This document shows positions 59,335-64,000 of a DNA stretch of 64,000 nt, one piece after another. Below the pieces are notes generated by a model, which did no database searches, was not told the origin of the DNA, and worked only from the letters and a program-made list of their open reading frames with translations. The DNA comes from Comamonas terrae (GTDB lineage Bacteria > Pseudomonadota > Gammaproteobacteria > Burkholderiales > Burkholderiaceae_C), in contig NZ_BCNT01000010.1 in assembly GCF_001544075.1 (NCBI RefSeq), positions 62,001 through 126,000 of the forward strand. Direction: 5' to 3'. Each line of letters begins with the position of its first letter. Position 1 is the stretch's first letter. Position numbers and translations under genes: made by a program.

Positions 59335-61362
59335 TTACGCGGCCACCTCGATGCGCAGCAGCTCGGCGCCCTCGGCCACCTGGTCGCCGGGGCCGTAGAG
59401 CAGCTCCAGCACCACGCCGTCGCCAGGCGCGGCAATCGTGTGCTCCATCTTCATGGCTTCCATCACGGCCAGGGGCTGGCCCTTGCTCACGGCGTCGCCG
59501 GCCTTGACGGCAAACGACACCACCTTGCCCGGCATGGGCGCCGTCAGGCGGCCGCCCTCATGGCCGGTGTCGCCCGCATGGGCCAGCTGGTCCACCTCGG
59601 TGATCTGGGCGCTGCCCGCCTCGGTGAAGACCGACAGCACATGGCCCTGGGCATGCACCACGGCCACGGTGCGGCGGCCGTCCAGATTCAGCTCCAGCCG
59701 GCCGTCGGGCAGGGCCCGCCACTGCAGCGCGATCTGGCTGCGCGCCGCGCCTTCGCCGATCACCAGTTCGTCCGCATCGCCCGCGCGGCCGTAGGCCAGG
59801 ATGGCGCTCAAGTCCTCGCCGCGGTAGGTCCAGGCGTAGCTGCGCACATAGCGGCCGGCCACGCGCCAGCCGTCGCGGCGGCTGAAGGGGTCGGCGCCCT
59901 GCTGCGCCAGTTCCTGCTGCAGGCCATGGGCCAGGGCGGCGGCCACGGCCACATCGCGGCCCACCGTGTCCCGCCCGAACAGCGCATCGCGCTCGCGCTC
60001 GATCAGTGCGGTGTCGAGCAAGGCATTGGAAAAGGCCTGGCTCTTCACCACCTGGCGCAGGAACTGCACATTGGTGGCCAGGCCCACGATATGGGTCTGG
60101 GCCAGCGCCGCGTCCAGCCGCGCCAGCGCCTGGGCGCGGTCGTCGCCACGCACGATGAGCTTGGCGATCATGGAGTCGTAGAACGGGCTGATCGCGTCGC
60201 CCTCGCGCACGCCGTCGTCCACGCGCACGGTGCCGATCTCGAAGCTCGCGCATTGCGGCTTGCGGTACACGGCCAGCATGCCGGTGGCGGGCAGGAAGTT
60301 GTTCTCGGGGTTCTCGGCGCAGATGCGTGCTTCTATGGCATGGCCCTGAATCCGGAGTTCGGACTGCTGCTTTGGCAAAGGCTGGCCGCTGGCCACCAGC
60401 AGTTGCCACTGCACCAGGTCCTCGCCCGTGATGGCCTCGGTCACCGGGTGCTCCACCTGCAGGCGGGTGTTCATTTCCATGAAGTAGAACTTCATGGCCT
60501 CGGGCTGGTCGTAGCCGCCGGGCTGCTCGACGATGAATTCCACCGTGCCCGCGCCCACATAGCCCACGGCCTGGGCCGCGGCCACGGCCGCCTCGCCCAT
60601 CTTCTGGCGCAGCAGGGGCGTCATGCCGGGCGCGGGCGCTTCCTCCAGCACCTTCTGGTGGCGGCGCTGCACCGAGCAGTCGCGCTCGAACAGGTAGACC
60701 ACGTTGCCCTGCGTGTCGCCGAACACCTGGATCTCGATGTGGCGCGGGCGCAGCACGTATTTTTCGATCAGCACCGCATCGTTGCCGAAGCTGTTGATGG
60801 CCTCGCGCTTGCACGACTCCAGCGCGGCGGCGAAGTCCTCGCTCTTTTCCACCAGGCGCATGCCCTTGCCGCCGCCGCCTGCGCTGGCCTTGATGAGCAC
60901 CGGGTAGCCGATGCGGTCGGCCTCGCGCTGCAGCAGCGCAGGATTCTGGTCGGCACCGTGGTAGCCGGGCACCAGGGGCACGCCGGCCTTTTCCATGAGC
61001 TGCTTGGACTCGGCCTTCAGGCCCATGGCGCGGATGGCCGAGGCGGGCGGGCCGATGAAGACCAGGCCGGCCTCGGCGCAGGCATGGGCGAAATCCTCGT
61101 TCTCCGACAGGAAGCCGTAGCCCGGGTGGATGGCCTCGGCGCCCGTGGCCCGGGCCGCCTCCAGGATGCGCTCCCAGCGCAGATAGCTGTCCTTGGGCGC
61201 GCTCCCGCCGATATGCACGGCCTCGTCGCAGGCCGCCACATGCTTGGCCCGGGCATCGGCATCCGAGTAAACGGCCACGGTCTTCACGCCCATGCGGCGC
61301 GCCGTCGCGGCCACGCGGCAGGCGATTTCACCGCGGTTTGCGATCAGGATTTTCTTGAACAT
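59335..61362 (-). CDS. liuD: Methylcrotonyl-CoA carboxylase biotin-containing alpha subunit
   Basis: ATP-dependent biotin carboxylase plus biotin carrier, 675 residues. Biotin carboxylase domain: MFKKILIANRGEIACR, HPGYGFLSEN, ASAGGGGKGMR, and MNTRLQVEHPVTE. The biotinyl Lys is in AMKMEH near the C-terminus. GGAG precedes the start at 61362. Association with liuB and liuC identifies it as the 3-methylcrotonyl-CoA rather than acetyl- or propionyl-CoA enzyme. Confidence 0.93.
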   Translation of the reverse strand: MFKKILIANRGEIACRVAATARRMGVKTVAVYSDADARAKHVAACDEAVHIGGSAPKDSYLRWERILEAARATGAEAIHPGYGFLSENEDFAHACAEAGLVFIGPPASAIRAMGLKAESKQLMEKAGVPLVPGYHGADQNPALLQREADRIGYPVLIKASAGGGGKGMRLVEKSEDFAAALESCKREAINSFGNDAVLIEKYVLRPRHIEIQVFGDTQGNVVYLFERDCSVQRRHQKVLEEAPAPGMTPLLRQKMGEAAVAAAQAVGYVGAGTVEFIVEQPGGYDQPEAMKFYFMEMNTRLQVEHPVTEAITGEDLVQWQLLVASGQPLPKQQSELRIQGHAIEARICAENPENNFLPATGMLAVYRKPQCASFEIGTVRVDDGVREGDAISPFYDSMIAKLIVRGDDRAQALARLDAALAQTHIVGLATNVQFLRQVVKSQAFSNALLDTALIERERDALFGRDTVGRDVAVAAALAHGLQQELAQQGADPFSRRDGWRVAGRYVRSYAWTYRGEDLSAILAYGRAGDADELVIGEGAARSQIALQWRALPDGRLELNLDGRRTVAVVHAQGHVLSVFTEAGSAQITEVDQLAHAGDTGHEGGRLTAPMPGKVVSFAVKAGDAVSKGQPLAVMEAMKMEHTIAAPGDGVVLELLYGPGDQVAEGAELLRIEVAA

Positions 61363-61387
61363 ATCGTCTCCAGGAATTTCGATTCTT

Positions 61388-61430
61388 TCAGCCTGCCAGT
61401 GCATGTGCACAAAGCGCTGGCAGCTATGTT
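61388..61430. repeat. Dispersed inverted repeat, family 1, copy 5
   Basis: Short copy with arms CAGCCTGCCAGTGCATG (61390-61406) and AAGCGCTGGCAGCTATG (61411-61427), a near-perfect stem with a very short loop. It covers the last codons and stop of the DUF4126 gene. Confidence 0.6.
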
Positions 61431-62167
61431 TTTTGCAATGAACCCATGCCACCGCGCAGCCGGCGCAGCGCGGCCTTGAGAAAGCGCCACAGCGCCCAGA
61501 TCACCAGCCACATCGCCAGCACCACCACGAGCAGCGCGGCCGCGAACACCAGCGGATTGGTCAGCGCCAGCCAGATGGCGCCCAGCGAGACCGTGTCCTC
61601 GGCCAGGCTGGCGCCCACATTCGAGAACGGCTCGGGCGAGGTGTTGATGAGCGCGCGCGTCGTGGTCTTGGCCGCCTGGCTGGTGGCGGCCAGCGTGCCG
61701 CCCATCAGGGCCGCGGCCAGGGCCATGGTGCTGTTGTCGGCCCCGAAGACGGCCGCCGCCAGCGCTGCGCCCGCGGGAATGCGCAGCACGCTCTGGAACA
61801 GGTCCCACACCGAATCCACCACGGGAATCTTGTCCGCGAAGAACTCCACGAACAGCAGGCCGCCGCTGACGACCAGCACCAGCGGGTGCGCGAGCACATG
61901 CAGGCTGCCCGGCAAGGGCATGACGCCGGCGAGGCCCAGCATGCCGACCACGAACACCACGGCATACAGGCGCAGGCCGCTGGCCCAGCCCAGGGCCGCC
62001 GCCAACGCCAGCAGGGCGCCCATGTCCATCTGGCCCGCCGCATGCCCCAGCCTGCCGGCGGCGTCGCCCAGGCTGTCCGCCGCCTGGCCTACGGACCGGG
62101 CCGTATCCGGGTCCACGTGCAGGCCGATGGTATGCAGCCAGCGGATGAAGGCTTGCCAGAAGTCCAT
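61424..62167 (-). CDS. DUF4126 membrane protein
   Basis: 247 residues with about five hydrophobic helices: LALAAALGWASGLRLYAVVF is the DUF4126 signature, followed by LLFVEFFADKIPVVDSVWD. Function unknown. It lies between liuC and liuD (28 and 61 bp gaps), so it is transcribed with the leucine pathway. Its stop codon lies inside a dispersed repeat. AAGGAG precedes the start at 62167. Confidence 0.85.
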   Translation of the reverse strand: MDFWQAFIRWLHTIGLHVDPDTARSVGQAADSLGDAAGRLGHAAGQMDMGALLALAAALGWASGLRLYAVVFVVGMLGLAGVMPLPGSLHVLAHPLVLVVSGGLLFVEFFADKIPVVDSVWDLFQSVLRIPAGAALAAAVFGADNSTMALAAALMGGTLAATSQAAKTTTRALINTSPEPFSNVGASLAEDTVSLGAIWLALTNPLVFAAALLVVVLAMWLVIWALWRFLKAALRRLRGGMGSLQKT

Positions 62168-62195
62168 GGTGGTTCAGCTCCTTGGATGCGGGGTT

Positions 62196-62987
62196 TCAGC
62201 CCGGCAGCCAATTCGGCTTGCGCTTGTTCAGGAAGGCCTGCACGCCTTCCTTGCCTTCGCTGCTGGCGCGGATGTCGGCAATGCCTTCCACCGTCGCGGC
62301 GATCAGCTGCTCGTTGATCTCGCGCTCGGCCACATCGATCACCAGGCGCTTGCAGGCACGCACGGCCTCGGGTCCGGCAGCGAGCAGGTTCTTGAGCCAG
62401 CCGTCCACCACCGCGTCGAGCTGGCCGGCTTCCACCACCTCATGCACCAAGCCCGTGCGATGGGCCTCTGCCGCCGAGAAGCGCTCGCCCGTCAGGAAGT
62501 AGCGGTGCGAGGCACGCGGACCCATGGCGCGGATCACATAGGGGCTGATGGTGGCGGGGATCAGGCCGATCTTCACCTCCGACAGGCAAAAGCCCGCGGT
62601 ATCGGCCGCCACGGCCATGTCGCAGCAGGCCACCAGACCCATGCCGCCCGCATAGACATCGCCCTGCACGCGTGCGATGGTGGGCTTGGGGCACTCGTAG
62701 ATGGTGCGCAGCATCTCGGCCAGCAGGCCGGCATCGTCGCGGTTCTCGTCGCGCGAATACTCGGCCATGCGGCGCATCCAGTTGAGGTTGGCGCCCGCGC
62801 AGAAGGCCGGCCCTTCGGCCGCCAGCACCACGGCACGCACATCGGGCCGCTCGCCGGCCGCGGCAAAGGCCGCCGTGATCTCGGCGATCACCTCGTCGCT
62901 GAAGGCATTGCGGATCTCGGGCTGCGTCAGCGTGATGCGGGCCACGCCGCCATCCACCTTCAAAGTCAGGGCCGTGAAATTCGTCAT
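62196..62987 (-). CDS. liuC: Methylglutaconyl-CoA hydratase (enoyl-CoA hydratase family)
   Basis: Crotonase-fold hydratase of 263 residues forming HMG-CoA from 3-methylglutaconyl-CoA. Oxyanion-hole segments AFCAGANLNWMRRM and GDVYAGGMGLVACCDM are present, with catalytic Glu in the LSEVKIGLIPATISPYV region. Assignment to this step rests on its place between the methylcrotonyl-CoA carboxylase genes. Start at 62987 behind GGGAGAG. Confidence 0.9.
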   Translation of the reverse strand: MTNFTALTLKVDGGVARITLTQPEIRNAFSDEVIAEITAAFAAAGERPDVRAVVLAAEGPAFCAGANLNWMRRMAEYSRDENRDDAGLLAEMLRTIYECPKPTIARVQGDVYAGGMGLVACCDMAVAADTAGFCLSEVKIGLIPATISPYVIRAMGPRASHRYFLTGERFSAAEAHRTGLVHEVVEAGQLDAVVDGWLKNLLAAGPEAVRACKRLVIDVAEREINEQLIAATVEGIADIRASSEGKEGVQAFLNKRKPNWLPG

Positions 62988-63010
62988 TGCTGCTCTCCCT
63001 GTGTGTTGCC

Positions 63011-64000
63011 TTACATGCGGAACACGCCGAAACGCGTGTCCTCGATCGGTGCATTGCGTGATGCGGACAGGCCCAGCGCCAGCACGCGGCGCGTGTCGGC
63101 CGGGTCGATGACGCCATCGTCCCACAGCCGGGCCGTGGCGTAATAGGGATGGCCCTGGTCCTCGTACTGCTGGCGGATCGGCGCCTTGAAGGCCTCCTCT
63201 TCCGCCGCCGACCACTGGCCGCCCCGGGCCTCGATGCCGTCGCGCTTGACGGTGGCCAGCACGCTGGCCGCCTGCTCGCCGCCCATCACGGAGATGCGCG
63301 CGTTGGGCCACATCCAGAGGAAACGCGGCGAGTACGCACGGCCGCACATGCCGTAGTTGCCGGCACCGAAGCTGCCGCCGATGATGATGGTGAACTTCGG
63401 AACGCTCGCGGTGGCCACGGCCGTGACCAGCTTGGCGCCATGGCGGGCGATGCCTTCGTTCTCGTATTTGCGTCCCACCATGAAGCCCGTGATGTTCTGC
63501 AGGAACACCAGCGGCACCTTGCGCTGGCAGCACAGCTCGATGAAGTGCGCGCCCTTGACGGCCGATTCGGAAAACAGGATGCCGTTGTTGGCGATGATGC
63601 CGACCTGCATGCCCTCGATGCGCGCAAAGCCGCAGACCAGGGTGCTGCCGAAGCGGGCCTTGAATTCGTCGAAGCGGCTGCCGTCCACGATGCGCGCGAT
63701 GATTTCGCGCACGTCGAAGGGCTTGCGCGTGTCCACGGGAATCACGCCATACAGCTCGCGGCTATCGAAAAGAGGATCTTGCGGCGCAGCATCGGCCTCG
63801 TTCCTCGCCTTGCTGCGGTTCAGGTTGGCCACCGATTGGCGGGCCAGCGCGATCGCATGCAGATCGTTCTCGGCCAGGTGGTCGGCCACGCCCGACAGGC
63901 GCGTGTGCACGTCGCCGCCGCCCAGATCCTCGGCGCTCACCACCTCGCCCGTGGCGGCCTTGACCAGCGGCGGGCCGCCCAGGAAGATGGTGCCCTGGTT
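63011..64000 (-). CDS. liuB: Methylcrotonyl-CoA carboxylase beta subunit (5' end outside window)
   Basis: Carboxyltransferase subunit; 329 C-terminal residues are visible. [20 protein letters not shown] is typical of the N-terminal half of the carboxyltransferase fold, [25 protein letters not shown] and [18 protein letters not shown] form the CoA and biotin sites, and [14 protein letters not shown] is the usual end. The reading frame continues past the right edge with [19 protein letters not shown]. liuA would be expected beyond it. Confidence 0.94.
   Translation of the reverse strand, partial: NQGTIFLGGPPLVKAATGEVVSAEDLGGGDVHTRLSGVADHLAENDLHAIALARQSVANLNRSKARNEADAAPQDPLFDSRELYGVIPVDTRKPFDVREIIARIVDGSRFDEFKARFGSTLVCGFARIEGMQVGIIANNGILFSESAVKGAHFIELCCQRKVPLVFLQNITGFMVGRKYENEGIARHGAKLVTAVATASVPKFTIIIGGSFGAGNYGMCGRAYSPRFLWMWPNARISVMGGEQAASVLATVKRDGIEARGGQWSAAEEEAFKAPIRQQYEDQGHPYYATARLWDDGVIDPADTRRVLALGLSASRNAPIEDTRFGVFRM

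Overview
The window is GC-rich chromosomal DNA, almost completely coding, with short intergenic gaps. Gene content points to a betaproteobacterium of the family Comamonadaceae (a Delftia- or Comamonas-like organism is my best guess): a Bug/TctC periplasmic binding protein, a Comamonadaceae-type general porin, an SAH riboswitch in front of ahcY, an aerobic cobalamin cluster and a duplicated-length UvrA. I see no rRNA, tRNA, CRISPR array, prophage or complete insertion sequence. Mobile or repetitive DNA is limited to small non-coding elements.

Layout. 1-6.3 kb: xdhB (cut by the left edge) and xdhA for purine oxidation, an MdtD-like drug exporter and erpA. 6.5-8.7 kb: a Bug solute-binding protein and a cytosine-deaminase-like amidohydrolase. 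8.8-17 kb: rpsI-rplM, rlmJ, rlpA, then a methyl-cycle block (metF, tlyA, ahcY) under an SAH riboswitch, then ynfM. 17-25 kb: the aerobic corrin ring pathway cobG-H-I-J-(K, opposite strand)-L-E-M-F, interrupted between cobE and cobM by a 297-bp element with 19-bp terminal inverted repeats. 25-34 kb: prfC, a HAD phosphatase, and putA-putP for proline catabolism with candidate PutA autoregulatory operators. 34-38 kb: a DctPQM TRAP transporter and LtrA. 38-39 kb: two genes that both lack their 5' ends and meet head-to-head at a 15-bp tandem repeat. 39-45.4 kb: a 1983-residue UvrA with four ABC ATPase units and a small Cys-rich protein behind it. 45.8-51 kb: porin, an MHS-family symporter, and yjcH-actP acetate uptake. 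51-59 kb: an exonuclease/DUF294 signalling pair, an SDR, a DsbA-like isomerase, DUF1289 and YbaK proteins, a DUF2799 lipoprotein, HMG-CoA lyase and GhrA. 59-64 kb: biotin-dependent methylcrotonyl-CoA carboxylase alpha, a DUF4126 membrane protein, methylglutaconyl-CoA hydratase and the carboxylase beta subunit (cut by the right edge). Together with HMG-CoA lyase these form most of the leucine/isovalerate (liu) degradation pathway.

How it works together. The window is mostly house-keeping and catabolic chromosome. AhcY clears S-adenosylhomocysteine and MetF supplies methyl groups for its recycling; cobalamin made by the cob cluster would serve methionine synthase elsewhere. PutA/PutP, the liu genes, ActP and the TRAP and Bug systems feed amino acids and organic acids into central metabolism. 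The most unusual signals are non-coding: two different MITE-like elements, two families of dispersed intergenic repeats, a shared CAAGGGNNNACCC palindrome upstream of three unrelated genes, and a CATG that serves as start codon on both strands for cobK and cobL.
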